Below are positions 23,296 through 35,312 of a stretch of DNA of 64,000 nucleotides, one piece after another. A program made the position numbers and the translations under genes. The notes below the pieces were generated by a model. The model did no database searches and was not told where the DNA came from. It saw only the letters and a program-made list of their open reading frames with translations. Position 1 is the stretch's first letter, and the number at the start of each line of letters is the position of its first letter. Source of the DNA: Pezicula radicicola (lineage: Eukaryota > Ascomycota > Leotiomycetes > Helotiales > Dermateaceae); contig PDUO01000017.1 of assembly GCA_003008705.1 (NCBI GenBank), positions 499,827-563,826 of the forward strand, read 5' to 3'.

Positions 23296-25546
23296 TTTGC
23301 CTGAATTATTTGCTTTCGATTGTCTATCTACACTTTTCATCCAAACCCTCTTTGGACGGATGTGTATAAGCACGACATACTTTTTCATTTGTCATTAAGT
23401 CAATAATAATTTTGATACCCGTGCCATTCTGCACAAAGATACTTCGAGAGATAAGAAAGCATTGAGCGAATGGAGCTCTGGGTATCGGGGCGGTTGGAGC
23501 TGGAATCGTTGCATTTCCTATGTCTGCATTGGTTTTCGCATAAAAGAGTAATGCTCTGTTGCTTGTACCAACATCGAGCCTCGGGGCGTTTTGGGGGTCG
23601 GCCAGGAGCGGGCCTTGATGTGTTTTATATAACGGCCGGCTACAGCACGGGAATGGGAGGATAATGGGAATCGGGGCCGGGGGGTGGATCACAAAAGATG
23701 ATAAATCTCAACTCAACACAGACAGAATTTAGGTTGCCAGACTTGAAGATAAGGGTGAGCTTAAATGCTTTCCTTTTTTGGATGGATGGCAAGTTTTAGA
23801 AAAAAACTCAGAATATAGCTAAGAGCTAGAAATTCCATGGATTTATTCCTTGTACCTCCTAGTCTTCGAAACATGTGCTGAGATGATAGTGACCAGTTTT
23901 ATCTGCTGTAGTTGGACCCGACTAAGTTCTACATTGTTCTTGAAGCCCTCTCTTTGGTGGAAGAACATAGAGGGGTACAATGCTAGTCAGTAAGTACACT
24001 GCTCTGCACTGCACAGCTTAATCTATGCACTTTGTATTCCATACAAATAGGTAATAGTAAAGCGTATACACAAGGTAACTTTTTATGTCAGTCTTAAATC
24101 AAAATAGGCTAAGTAACTACGGTGCTACAGTGTCATATACTGTTATACACAACTATAATAACTACTCTTCACCGTCTACAGATTTAGAAACTTAATATAT
24201 TCTCTTCTATCTCCTCCTTTTTCTATTCCTTTTCCCTTTTCCCTTTTCCCTCACTCCCTCCTCACTCCCTCTTTTCTAATTCCTTTTTGTATTTTTCCTT
24301 CTCTTTTCCTTAATAGTACGCGCTTCACTTAAGGAAACTAGAGGAGGGATATATTAGAAGAGGAACGTATTTAAAGAGGAGTATTATAACGGACTTACTT
24401 CTCTTCTATTTCTTCCTAACACCCTAACTTCCCCTTCTGATATTTACCCCTATTGCCTATGTGTAAGAATGTCGTGTACACCTTAATAACCACCGACTCT
24501 ACTCCTTTCTATACTACTAAGGAGAACCATTTCTAACCTTACCTATCTTGCAGCTCTTTGCAAAACTAAATCCTTCCTATCCTATTGTATAAACTTTTAT
24601 TGCTAGTATAGATTTCTACTTTCTTTAATCTATGTAGTTAGTATGTATTAAACACACAGCAGCAACATAGATACTTACACAGTAGCAATATACACAAAAG
24701 TACTTTTTCAAACTTATTCTACATCTCTTATTCATTTATTCGTCGATTCGTTTATGAATTAACCTTACAATTTAAACATAATTTCTACTGTTAATGCAGT
24801 TATAATTACAGCAATTAATACTGTTTTCCTTTGCTTTCCTCTCCCCCTTATTTTAACCTCGATAATTTCCCTACACATTGGTGGGTATACTCCTGCTCCT
24901 TTTCTGCCGCCCCTGGTCCCCACCTTAGTCTGAGGCTCCTGTTCATGTGGAAAACATGAAATCCTGACCGTAGCTAACAGTGGTTCTAATCTACAGTGCC
25001 GTCAGATAGTGTAGCAACACACTCTGTCTGCGCGGTTGGTTGGTAAGACGACAATTTGGTTGCGGGGATTGCTTCAAAAGGGAGGTTTCGGTATAGGTTG
25101 TAGAAAGGTGGTAAGAAGGTTGTGGTAATTATATTTCGGTTCAGCTTGCTGTGTTGTTCGGAAGGTTGGCAGGGTTCTTGTAGGTTGAGTCGTGATGAGT
25201 CAACTTGGATGTTGTCGACGCTTCGAATAAGAATGCTTGCGAGCAGAGGTAGCTTTTTGGATATCGTTATGTAGGGTTTTTGCTCAGAAGCCTAGGTTTG
25301 AGATTTGTTAGCAAGTGCGCCCGTCGTCTCAAGTATCCTTTGTAGGAGAGAAACTTACAGTAGTGTAGCTCCCTCCTCAATTCTCGGCCATGATCCATCC
25401 AACCAATCCAACAGAAAGGCGTTTCTTTTTTCAATCATAAATCCAAACCCTTCTGCATCTCCCAAGTGCTCTATAGGCATGCACCAACGAAAAGTCAACA
25501 TAGCACAAAACACACAATTCAAAAGAGTCCCATCACTTCACATCAA
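23296..25546. other. AT-rich gene-poor island
   Basis: About 2.2 kb with no credible gene. From about 23990 to 24860 it is strongly AT-rich with many TA steps, as in DNA degraded by repeat-induced point mutation, but I could not recognise a parent element. A nearly pure pyrimidine tract occupies 24200-24310 on the plus strand and includes tandem CCCTTTT units. Confidence 0.55.
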
Positions 25547-26218
25547 TCATCCCAGTCCTCCACTAGCAGTACCCAAGAGAATCTTCCTCAATGTGATATA
25601 AACCTCTCTCTTAACCTCAATCGCACCCCCACCAGCACCATGTCCATTCATCCCAAAAACAACATAAGCCCTCGTAATACCAGCCGCTTGTCTCGTAACT
25701 AAGCCCACAATACAAATCCCTAATATAGCTAACGCCACAACCGTAAAGAGATGTTTCGGTCTCGGCTTATAATAGGTGTTTAGTGCCGTAGTTATATTGT
25801 TGCTTAATCCCATTCCAAGTTTGGTTTTTGAGAGGTAGGAGATAAGGAGGGAGAGGGGAGCTAGGATGGCCGAGACGAGGTTGTAGAGGTAGGTGTATAT
25901 AGCTGTTATTATCAGACAGAAGATATTGAAAGTTGAAAGAAGTTGTGGACTTGGGTTTTGAATTTGTGAGGTGATGGTATTGAGAGATGGGTGTCGTTCG
26001 TTAACATATGAGTATATCCAAGTCGAAGTGAAGAAGGACAAAGAAAGTGATGAGGACGAAGACGATGAAGAGGCTGGAATTGAAGTTGTCGCATTTGTAC
26101 GTGATATCGTTGGCTGTGCGTGCCCTGCATGCTGTGTTTCCTCCTTGTGCCCGTCAGCCGGTACACTTATTGCCTCGGGTTCTAGCCGTTCTATATCTAC
26201 TATAGCATCTTGCGACAT
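25547..26218 (-). CDS. Integral membrane protein of unknown function, 223 aa
   Basis: Single-exon frame of 223 codons starting ATGTCGCAAGATGC. I do not recognise the family. The N-terminal third is hydrophilic with a long Ser run (about residues 50-60). Hydrophobic stretches follow at about residues 98-118 (FNIFCLIITAIYTYLYNLVS), 120-130 (ILAPLSLLISYL) and 160-175 (VVALAILGICIVGLV), so two or three membrane passes are likely. The tail is Gly-rich and includes EVKREVYITLRKILL. The coding strand changes from C-rich to G-rich around the middle, as in several neighbours. Confidence 0.6.
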   Translation of the reverse strand: MSQDAIVDIERLEPEAISVPADGHKEETQHAGHAQPTISRTNATTSIPASSSSSSSSLSLSFFTSTWIYSYVNERHPSLNTITSQIQNPSPQLLSTFNIFCLIITAIYTYLYNLVSAILAPLSLLISYLSKTKLGMGLSNNITTALNTYYKPRPKHLFTVVALAILGICIVGLVTRQAAGITRAYVVFGMNGHGAGGGAIEVKREVYITLRKILLGTASGGLG

Positions 26219-27745
26219 GGTTTCTTTTGCTGGGTCCTCATGTACCTCACGGTCCTTCTATTGGTATGAAGGACCTCTCGGAGGTCAATGTTTCTGTGGT
26301 GGGATACTGATTTGGATCGTCCTGGTACGGGGTTTGTACCACAAGTTCGGACGATGACGGTGATGGGCCTTCTCTGCCGATTCCCGAATTTTCTCGTCTT
26401 GTCGTTGGTCCGTTTGAAGGTGTTTGACAGGCTTTCATCCAAGTCAATACCGTATTTGAAGCTTGGATACCTGGAGCTTGAAGCTTACATTTACCCTGTA
26501 TATAGCTTGTTGACCTCGTTGTCGTGCATCCAGGACCGTGTCAACCAGCAACACAAAAAGGAAGAGGAAAAAGAAATGGAAATGGAAAATAAAGGAGCCA
26601 CGTTGGGAATGCTATGATGTTTTTAATCATCTAGCCAAGAAGCTTCAGGTTGCACTTGCAATATTGTCTAGCTAGATTCGGGGAAGGCGAGGGTTGAGCC
26701 GTTGATGAAGACACCAAGCTGAGAACGCTCTAAACCTTCTGAGATGTCAGCGAGTAGGTGGTAGCTTCCAGACAGGTTGGCTGTTCTGTCACGATGCACA
26801 GCGATACAAGACGTCGGTGGTACGAGGGGGTGATATGTAGCGCAAGATGAATGGGCGAGGCGATTTACCGTATCTTCTCATCCTCCTGTGTTGCCTCCAT
26901 CATCTCCAAAGGCCAGGCAGCTGATGAGAGTGCGCAAGACATAATAAAGCTTCCACTTGGAATGCGACGGATGTGTACACATGAATGGATGGTTTCAAGA
27001 CGTCTGTGCAGTCTTGAGTGCAAGGAGTGTGTTTTAAGGTTGAGCGAACGCATGCGGTCGTGGTCGTGAGATGTGTTTACAGGGTACAGGGGTAGTTGAG
27101 GAGTCTGGGGGGAGATGGTTACATACCTATCCGAGTCCGAAGAACTGACTTTTCACACCATGTCAACTCATTACATTTAGCTTGTAACCTTCGTTCTTTG
27201 AAAGTATTTTCATTCATGTTACTATACAGAGCTGCGAACATGATCCGCATTCAAGTACCTAGTAGCACAGTACTAACACCTACTCATCGAGTGGCAAGAG
27301 CAGCAGCAAAGGCCGATTGACCAAGTTTTCGTTGGCAGTATGTGTAGCATCTCTATATATCTCAGTCAGATTGGTAACGGTGAACGGGTTTCGACCTCTT
27401 TGAAAATTCGATGGCAAGTCTGCTGTACTTGCCAGAGCCGTCGATGTTCGCACTTTGGCAGAAGGACGGCTGAAGCTTGATGAAGTGTCGTCATCATATC
27501 CTAAAGTCCTTCGGCTCTTTCCCCAAACGTACATTTTAGCCAGCTTTCTCGAATATAACTAAATAGCGAAAGGTTTACATGTTCAGTACTATTGTAGACT
27601 AAAGCAAGACCCAAATAGGCATATTAAAAAAAAATCGACCGAGAGCCCTGATTTCGTGAATATCTCGGTCAAGATTCTTGGCGTAATTTGAGTTACTCAA
27701 ACCAAGCTGATACTGGAGGGCACGATAAAACGTACCCGGAGCATT
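26219..27745. other. Intergenic, no convincing gene
   Basis: Short frames occur on both strands. The best is a minus-strand frame of 84 codons at 27280-27534, which has no homologue I can name. No RNA gene or repeat was recognised. Confidence 0.45.
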
Positions 27746-29058
27746 TCAATATTCATACGTGTCTGCATACTCTTCACCGAGAAATGTAGCCCTCATCGCC
27801 ATACCCCAACTTGGCTGCTCTTGTATCGGGCAGTAGAGGCCGTCTGTGAATCTTGCTTTTCCTCCCAGATACTGAGATTTTGGCTTTTTGGATTCATCAG
27901 CCGTCCATGCCGCGTGTGCAAGAACTTCTTCTTCCGGAGTCCAATCCCTTCTCTGAGTCGTCTCGGTCGTGTCGGAAATGGCCTGTCGCTTTGCTTCGGG
28001 GACCTCGGTGTCATTCTCTACATCGTCTCGCGATCGCTTCTTGCTGTGCTGCGGGGTGGCATCAAGAATCTGACTATTACTTGGTAGTTTGTTGGCGTTC
28101 GAGGCAGCTGTACAAGTAGATAAGTGTTAGTTATACTAAGTCGCGAGGGTTGTGCTTCTCAACCTACAGCTCGTTGCAGGTACCAGAGCATTTCAACTGG
28201 AAGATCGTTCCTTCTCAATGTACTGCCGCAGATAGCTTAGTTCTATCTCGTCGCACATCTCTTCAACCTTCGTCTTAACGGCCTTGAGCGAACCTCCAAC
28301 AATCATGCCGTTTTCGAAACCCGTCCCCACCCATGTTACTCCCAAATGGTCATCATGTTCAAGATATTCGTCCATACCAGGATCCCCATACCCACCAACA
28401 CCCACGAACTCCCCTCGAGCATACTGTGCACCTTCTTCTGTAGGTCTTGTGTATACGTAGCTGCGTAATTCCCGGCGCATGGTGTCACGTTGAATGCCAG
28501 AGAGGGATGGGCATCTGAAGAAGGTTGCCTCCTTGTTGTACGACGCGTCTCGGAAGACTTTCAAAGGATTCTTCTTAAATTTCTCTTCCGGAGACAGTGC
28601 ATCCCAGAGGCGAGCTCTTACGGCTTCATTCTGTGTATGCCAATCGCGAGCAGCATCTCCATCAATTGAAGGCTCTGTAAGGACCGCAGCGGTAGCACCA
28701 GAAGCGCGATCTTCCACTTCCTTCCTCACCTCTGCCTCTAAATATTCCTTCAGTCGAGCTTGTAGTTCCGGCTGTTTACCAGTTATATCGAGACCCCGAA
28801 AAGCTAGCATCGCTTTCCACCACTTCTGAGTTTTACTCTTCGGCGGCCAGGTGACTAATTTCTGTAGGGACCGACGCGTCGGGGATAAAGCATTGAGATG
28901 AGATGTGATGTCGTGTCGTTTGGAACTCCACTGAAGAGGATCTCGTTGCCATTGTTGACAAAAGTTAAGCCATTGTGAACGAATTCAATGGGTGGAATAA
29001 ACACAGCGTTCGGTGCAGCTGTGTATTCTTTCGAAATGTAGGTCTTCGGAGTAGCCAT
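27746..29058 (-). CDS. SAP-domain protein, 382 aa
   Basis: Three exons, 29058-29005, 28930-28198 and 28107-27746, give 382 codons in frame. Residues about 55-85 (MLAFRGLDITGKQPELQARL) match the SAP motif, a helix-extended-helix that binds DNA or RNA in nuclear proteins. The middle part contains EEKFKKNPLKVFRDASYNKE and VGVTWVGTGFENGMIVGG-like segments I cannot assign. The C terminus has a nuclear-signal-like HSKKRSRDD and ends in GMAMRATFLGEEYADTYEY. Both introns have weak donors (GTGTTT at 29004, GTTGAA at 28197) but good phase, and the reading on each side is clearly coding. A different model would split off the last exon as a separate gene. It is divergent from the XAP5 gene. Confidence 0.65.
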
Positions 29059-29278
29059 TAGATGTCCATTGCAGTGAAGACGGGCAAATTTGTATCGGCG
29101 CAAGAGTCGTCCAGTAAAATAAAATTGATTCGAAAGTCGCGTTTCCAGACGCGCTCCCTCGACACGTGAAAATCACCTGATCACCTGATCACCTGTTTGT
29201 ATCTTGGCATGCCAAGATCTCAATCTTATCGCCATCATCAGTTCGCAGTCTCAATCTTCAAAGACACCCACCCCAAAA
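29059..29278. promoter_or_regulatory. Shared divergent promoter region
   Basis: The 220 bases between the SAP and XAP5 start codons. It contains CACGTG (about 29162) and a threefold repeat of TCACCTGA at about 29172-29194, a candidate binding site. Confidence 0.45.
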
Positions 29279-30582
29279 ATGTCCAATTCAAACCCCTCAG
29301 CCAATACAGCAACCGCACGCTTCGTATCCACCGCCAAAACAGCAGAAGATCTCCTCTCAAAGCAAACAGAAGGACTAGTAAACCTCTCTGATTTCCGAAA
29401 GCGACGCGCTGAAGCTTTAGAAGCCAAGGAACGCGGGTTACAAGGCGGACAGGATGCTTTGTTATTGAAGGATGGAGGTGGAAGCGGTGGAAGCGGGGCG
29501 AATAGTAGGGATGGGACGCCCGACGGGTGAGTAATTCATTATTCCAATTGTTTGGTTTTTGGTTTTGTGGCGGGATTGAGAGGTTGAGAGAAGAAGAGGG
29601 ATGGGACTGATGTTCATAGTACAGTGCATCAACACCCCAATCCCTAATACCGAAGAAGAAAAAGCGAAAACTTGCAGGGAAAATAAAAATGTCCTTTGGT
29701 TCTGATGACGAAGGGGAGACTGAATCTCCAGCCGTCGAAACACCAATCGATAGTACCTCGACCTCACGATCTAATACACCAGGTACCCAGCCAAAGCCCA
29801 AGAAATTCACACCCAACTCTTCAGTCGCGGCACCGAAAGCTCTTACCAAAGCAGCATTACTACGCGAAGCGCAAGAACGGGAGATGTTGAGGAAAGAGTT
29901 TTTGGCTATTCAGGAACGAGTTAAGGCTACGGAGATCTCTATACCGTTTGTCTTTTATGATGGGACGAATATTCCAGGCGGGATATGTAGGATTTCGAAG
30001 GGTGATTTTATTTGGGTTTTCTTGGATAGGAGTCGCAAAGTGGGTGCTGAGTTGGGGGTGGGAGAGAAGGCTAATAGTAGGAGGGAGTGGGCGAGGATAG
30101 GAGTAGATGATTTGATGTTGGTACGGGGAACAATAATTATTCCTCATGTAAGTCTGCCTTCTATTTGAAACTTCCTGGAATTGGGGCATACTAATACGAG
30201 AAAACAGCACTATGATTTTTACTACTTCATCATAAATCACACCCTAGGACCCAACAACCGACTCCTTTTCGACTATTCCGCCGATCCCCCGTCTACCTCC
30301 AGCACTCCGAAGGCCACCGAAGAAATCAACCTCGACAACTACAATCCTCTGTCCCTCCCATCCAAGAATAAAGGTCCCGCCGAGAAGAAGAATGAAGTGG
30401 ACGAGAAGTCCCTAGAAGGCGCGAATGATGACCCTACGTACACGAAAGTGGTGGATCGGAGGTGGTATGAGCGGAACAAACATATCTTCCCTGCGAGTGT
30501 GTGGCAGGAGTTTGATCCGGAGAAGGATTACCAGTCGGAGGTTAAGAGGGATGCTGGTGGGAATGCGTTCTTCTTTTCGTAG
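29279..30582 (+). CDS. XAP5/FAM50 family protein
   Basis: Predicted 381-aa nuclear protein of the XAP5 (FAM50) family, linked to chromatin and splicing in other eukaryotes. Exons 29279-29526, 29625-30147 and 30208-30582; introns have GTGAGT/GTAAGT donors and CAG acceptors with correct phases. The start ATG at 29281 context AAAAATGTCC is preferred to an ATG 75 bases upstream. After a low-complexity N terminus with KKKKRK, the family core is clear: [22 protein letters not shown], then [14 protein letters not shown] joined by splicing to [14 protein letters not shown], and [19 protein letters not shown] near the end. Each of the three exons begins C-rich and ends G-rich on the coding strand. Confidence 0.93.
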
Positions 30583-30813
30583 AGAAGGAGTGCGGTGATG
30601 ACCTACAGAATGCGATCCCCAGGATTTAAAGATGGTAGCAGAGCTTTTGTTTACTCTTACCATTTGCCATTGTATTCTTGATGGGTGGCTTAAAAGGTTC
30701 TAGGGGGTAGAGTCAGTTTAGATACCCAAAAATAAAACCAAAACCTCCACAAGGTCCTCAGAAGAACTCACCTCTTCCATCTCAACATCTAAATCTCCTA
30801 ACCCTCATCCCCA

Positions 30814-31278
30814 TCACCCCATAGCCCACCACGCCCCCACAACTCCCCAAATAACCAACCAACCCGGCCAAAAAACCAGCAGAATAACCGGATTCCCCCC
30901 TCCCAGAATAAAAACCATAAACTCAAAGAAGAACTTATTCCTCAATGGCTCCAGTCCCCTCCATGCCCTACGCAAACCCTTCAACCCAGTACACAACGCC
31001 AATCTGGAGGCATAAAAAGTTTGAACAGCGAGTATCTGTGTCACGTATAGGGATTGTTGAAGGAGTAGTTGTGAGATGAACCAGGTGCGTAGCAGGAGGA
31101 AGAGTGTTGTGGTGGAGAGGAGTTGTTGTGTTATTTGGAAGAGACGTAAAGAGTGGGAGAGTGCTGGGCCTAGGATTAGATTTATGTTTATTGTTTGGGT
31201 ACCCGTTGTTAGGATTTGTTGGTGCTGTCTGTGATGAGATACGACTTGTTGGTTTTCGTGGACCCCCATTTCGTACAT
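30814..31278 (-). CDS. Small integral membrane protein, 154 aa
   Basis: Single-exon frame of 154 codons. I cannot name it, although proteins ending in a motif like FILGGGNP..FWPGW seem familiar from other filamentous fungi. Residues about 30-65 (LGPALSHSLRLFQ, then STTTLFLLLRTWFIS) and about 120-150 (FFFEFMVFILGGGNP, then ILLVFWPGWLVIWGVVGAWW) are hydrophobic; the middle is amphipathic. The start at 31278 is the first ATG; the N terminus is His/Gln-rich. Coding strand is C-rich first and G-rich later. An overlapping frame at 30968-31366 has basic, Pro/Thr-rich content and looks like its shadow. Confidence 0.6.
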   Translation of the reverse strand: MYEMGVHENQQVVSHHRQHQQILTTGTQTININLILGPALSHSLRLFQITQQLLSTTTLFLLLRTWFISQLLLQQSLYVTQILAVQTFYASRLALCTGLKGLRRAWRGLEPLRNKFFFEFMVFILGGGNPVILLVFWPGWLVIWGVVGAWWAMG

Positions 31279-33107
31279 TTCCCCCCTTTTTCCTTTCCCC
31301 CCGTTTTCCTTTCTTTCTGTTTTTGTTGCGATGCGGTTTTTGGACTGGACTTGAAGATCTGGGCAAGTCTTTGGAAAATTGGGTCTTTTTATTTATTTAT
31401 GGGATTTCGAATTTCGAGGGAATTTCGAAGGGTTTCTCCCTGGTGGGGCGAAAGTCTCGGTCTTGGCTAGATGAAGCAGAACGGACCGAGAGAGAGGTTT
31501 GAACGAGTCTTGTATTTTTCTATTTTGGTGTCGAATTTTTGGAATAGAAAGAAATAGTGTAGACTTTTGATTTCCTTACTGGAGGAAAGAGGGGAAAGGA
31601 AGTCAAGAATGAGCGATATACTTGTATTTGACAACGGACTAAGTGATAGCCGCTTAGTGGGGGGGGTACTTCATTCCACATTCCAATTCAGCCCCGCCAC
31701 GTTCTAAAGCGAGACTAACTTCTGAGAACGTGCAGCGAACAATGACTTGCTACGACGGTTCTGTATGTTCAATTAAGGCTCCTACCCGCCGCTAGCATCT
31801 ATAATCGAAACCAGTAGGACAAGGTCAATTGTCCTACAGTGCTATGGGGATCTTGGCACTTGTTAACATCAACAGCCACCACTAAAAATCACCGGGAGAC
31901 GCAGGTGACTAAGAAAAGAAAAAGAGATGCAGTGTGTAGTTCATTTGTTACATTAATTCGCACAAAGTACTACTGAATCTATGCAGCTTACCGTTCTCAA
32001 TTGAAAAGAAACGAATCGTGTGAAGTCTAAAGTTGATGAGCGATGTTGAACAGACGTCGTGGGATAGTGGGATGAATACATTGGTCGAATCGCTTAGCGC
32101 GGGTCGCGGGGTACCTTTTGCTGGAATTCTTGATGTCAGGAGGGGCCTTCCTACAGAACATTACGAGAGGGTTCAAGGGGCAATTCAGGCAAGAGTGGGA
32201 GATGTTCGGGATAGACATTGACGAGTTGAATAACGTGGAGAGGGCCATGTGAAAGGCTTGCGGATTCTTCAGCGTTGCAGATGTGAAAGTTCTCAAAGTC
32301 AAAGAACGGTGGCGCTCTCCTTACCGGGGCCATAGCTGTAATGTATTGTGAACAGAAAGACGACCTCTTTTGACTCTTACTAAGAGGATAGCTCCGATGA
32401 GAGGGACCGGCGCAGGGAACGAGATCACAAGACCTTGCATAACAACGAAGGCGATGTTGAATGGATTTGATTGAAGTTCTGCTTTCAGGCTTCTGCAATC
32501 CGAGTTGGGTCAGACGATGTTATAGGTATTCGGGTTGAGATGGAGGTGGTGTTGAATGGAATTGGAGTTTGCCAAAGTCATAGAACCACCAAAGCTGTGC
32601 TTTGCCAGACTGGAGATTTACGATGTATCAGATTCTCTCTATCCATCGATGAGATTGTGTACATTTGGCTCACTTCCCGGTGGTAGGACAAGCTGGATAC
32701 GTTACTGCCAGGATCAACCACAACCACCCTTGCTGGCAACTAACAGTCGTGAATTTGAGTCGAGATCGTATTCTGTATCTGCATGGCCTCTCGACTCCGC
32801 GCAACGTGGAGGATGCAAATGCCTACTACACGTCAAACCACAATCGCTTTGCCGGTCATATACCAGAGGGGCCGAGTGAAATCTTCGAGAACAGCGAGTA
32901 TGAAAGAGGTTCCTCAATAGCGAAAAACCTTCACCTCCGGGGCAATCTTCCTTCGCCTCCGAACTCCCACCTGGGTCATACAACGCCGCCATTCACAACT
33001 GCCTAGCTGTTCTTCGCGTTTGTCGATAGGCGGGGGTTTGTAGGGCACATGCGGATAAATGAACACCGTGTCTTTGGTCATTGTCTCTTTCCAGTTCTCA
33101 GTTCGTC
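31279..33107. other. Intergenic, no convincing gene
   Basis: About 1.8 kb with only short frames on either strand. A plus-strand stretch at 32471-33006 stays open in overlapping frames but offers no recognisable protein. A run of eight G lies at about 31660. Confidence 0.45.
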
Positions 33108-34114
33108 TCATGATGATCCCCCCCCTCCATTGAAATTCATGCTATATCCACCTGTTTTCTCATCCTTTACCATCTGGAAATTATCCGTGCTCAGTCCGAA
33201 ATTACTGAGAATGCTATTGCCAAACCCCTTCAGTTTCCCCAGCATCTCCGCCATCTCCGTCTCTTGTGCGGCCTTTGTCCTCGGTGGAAGCTGGGCAAGT
33301 TGCTGTCGTACAATTTTTCTATCCGCTGCGGAAAGATTTGTCATCTTTTCTAGCATCTTGTAATCCTCTTCAGCACCTTGTAAGTTCCCCCATCCACCTT
33401 GCTCGGATCTAGCTTTGGCACGTCTCATCAGAGCTTTCGCTCTTATCCTGTCGATATCCGCTTCTCTTTGTCCTTTGGGGCTCGTATCCTCGGCCTTCGT
33501 TGCGCCCTCGCTGACAATCTCCTCATCTGCTTCCTCTTCGTCTTGTTTCTTATCTCCCTCCAACTCTTTCCCCTCTAGCTTGTCAAGACAGTCAATCGCT
33601 GCCGTAGCAGCCTTGACAGCTTCTTTCCAATCTTCTAACTTGAGATAGCATGCCGAGACATTGCTTTTCAGGACAGCAATTTCGTAGTGGAGGTAGTTTG
33701 GACATGTTGCTAATGCTTTATCGTATGCCTCTATAGCTTCTCTGAATTCGGACTTCCCAAATAGTGCATTCGCAGAGGACTTTTGAGAGTTTGATTCGGC
33801 GAGTAGTGACTACACTTTTGATGAGCTTTTTGTAATGTTGCAGAGGTAGAGTTTGTGAGCTTGGTAGGATGATTCAGGATACAGAACTTGCGAGTCTTGA
33901 CCAGGAGGCAACGAGGGACGGTCAGGGATTGTTGACATGTGCAAGGCGGGTTGAGGATACAAGCTTTTTAATAAAGGGACAGATGAGAGGTAGAATGAGA
34001 CGCACGTACAGCTTCTTCTTCGGGTGAGAACTTCACTTCTTCCTCGGGTTCCTCCGTCGCTTTCGTAGATGTTTCTTGGGGCTTGCGCTCGAAGCGCTCG
34101 GTTCGTGTTGCCAT
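33108..34114 (-). CDS. TPR protein, TTC1-like
   Basis: Predicted 268-aa tetratricopeptide-repeat protein resembling TTC1. Exons 34114-34010 and 33809-33108; the intron (33810-34009, 200 bases) has a GTACGT donor and GTAG acceptor in phase 0. The N terminus MATRTERFERK is followed by an acidic stretch. Helix pairs follow: AESNSQKSSANALFGKSEF, REAIEAYDKALATCP, EIAVLKSNVSACYLKLEDW, KEAVKAATAAIDCLDKL, and after an acidic insert ALMRRAKARSEQGGW, consistent with three TPRs. The C terminus, FGNSILSNFGLSTDNFQM followed by GGYSMNFNGGG, is a typical TTC1 end. TTC1 proteins bind chaperones in animals; the role in fungi is not shown here. Confidence 0.88.
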
Positions 34115-34425
34115 CTTGGAGGATAAGATGGAGGAGAGCTTGAGGTTCGGCGACAAGGAAGCTTTCTGGGAGAGTCGGTCAAGCGTCCGCATTTGCCGCT
34201 TCAATGCCCCTCCATCTCCAACTTCCCCGCAAATTGCGAACCCGATTCGGCAATGTTCAGTTTGGAATACTGAACCGCTCAATTACTAAGGCATTACCAC
34301 TGCTCTTAATCGTTTGTGGTGAAGATCCACTCTGCAATGCCCGTTTGTCAATAGGAAATCAAATCATGCAGCTATCAGTCCCTTGGCTTAATGGTGTTCT
34401 AGTCCTGCTTCTTGTATTACAGTCA
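34115..34425. other. Intergenic, same-strand spacer
   Basis: Leader and promoter of the TTC1-like gene and 3' end of the HAD gene, both on the minus strand. Nothing else was seen. Confidence 0.5.
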
Positions 34426-35312
34426 TCACTGTCCTACAACAATACCATATCTGTCATATGGAAACTTCTCTAGCGTAGTCAAATGTTGCGACCACCCATC
34501 ACCCACCACACCAACTACTCCATCCTCAACTTCGCTACCACCTTCGCCAGTCATGCCGGCAAGAACCTCCTCTTCCCTACCCTTAAACTCATTGAACAGC
34601 TCTGGATGCGGACACCATATTACCCTCATTCCAGCTCTTCTTCCCGCCTCAACGCCTGGTACACTATCCTCAAAGACCAAGCACTCTTCAGCAGTGATCT
34701 CCTTCTCTCCAGGCTCAAGACTATCATTTATCGTCTTTAATGCCAACAGATAAATATCCGGCGCAGGTTTTCCCCTTTCCTTCCCAATCCTGGTATCGTC
34801 TCCCAGCACCCTCCTTCCAGGCTCAAAGACCTCAAAAAGATCCTCCAAATGTCCGGTCTTCAGCTTAAAATTTTCAACATGACTACTCGTCGCCAGCGCA
34901 ATTTGAACTTTCCCCGCACCCCCCTGTGGCTTCGCACTTTTCAAATCAAGCAACAGCCTCTCAACACCTGGTAATGGTTTGCATGTAGGAAAATGTTCCA
35001 TCTGCAGTTCTTTGACTTCGTTCAAGTATTCTTCGCGGGAGATTGGTAGTTGAGCCCATGCTTCGAAGATTGCGCCTGCCTGGGGACCGGGTCTGCCTTG
35101 GAGTTGCGCTTTTACGGACCAGGGGAGTGGAGGTTTGTTGTATCTTGCTAGCATTAGGTTTGTGCAGATTGTGTATTTGTCTTCGGAATCGAGGATAAGA
35201 CCGTCCATGTCGAAGAGACATGCGCGGATGGGTGGGAACCTGGTGATTGTTAGCCGCCTGGATTCCGTGAACTGAGCTGATAAAAATTTGCTTACTCTGT
35301 CTTCGGGGCCAT
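34426..35312 (-). CDS. HAD-superfamily phosphatase
   Basis: Predicted 276-aa haloacid-dehalogenase-type phosphatase. A tiny first exon (35312-35296) coding MAPKTE joins across intron 35240-35295 (GTAAGC, GCTAACAATCACCAG) to the main exon 35239-34426. Motif I is ACLFDMDGLILDSE, with catalytic Asp16 and Asp18; motif II is in ALATSS; motif III has Lys in GKPAPDIYL; motif IV is LVFEDSVPGVEAGRRAGM. The cap is helical, and the sequence most resembles pseudouridine-5'-phosphatase/DOG-like enzymes, though the substrate cannot be read from sequence. Without splicing the frame runs upstream to 35544, which would add an unrelated N terminus before motif I. The coding strand is C-rich early and G-rich late. 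Confidence 0.9.

Noticed and set aside
23990..24860. Transposon remnant in the AT-rich island
   Set aside because: Composition suggests old repeat-mutated DNA, but no terminal repeats or protein traces could be read, so no element is claimed.
27280..27534. Minus-strand frame of 84 codons
   Set aside because: Could be a small gene, but there is no motif, no supporting neighbour and no splice evidence.
30968..31366. Minus-strand frame overlapping the 154-aa membrane protein
   Set aside because: Basic Pro/Thr-rich product typical of an out-of-frame shadow of a skewed gene.
32471..33006. Open plus-strand frames between the membrane protein and TTC1 genes
   Set aside because: Three overlapping frames of similar length, none with a recognisable protein; left as unassigned.
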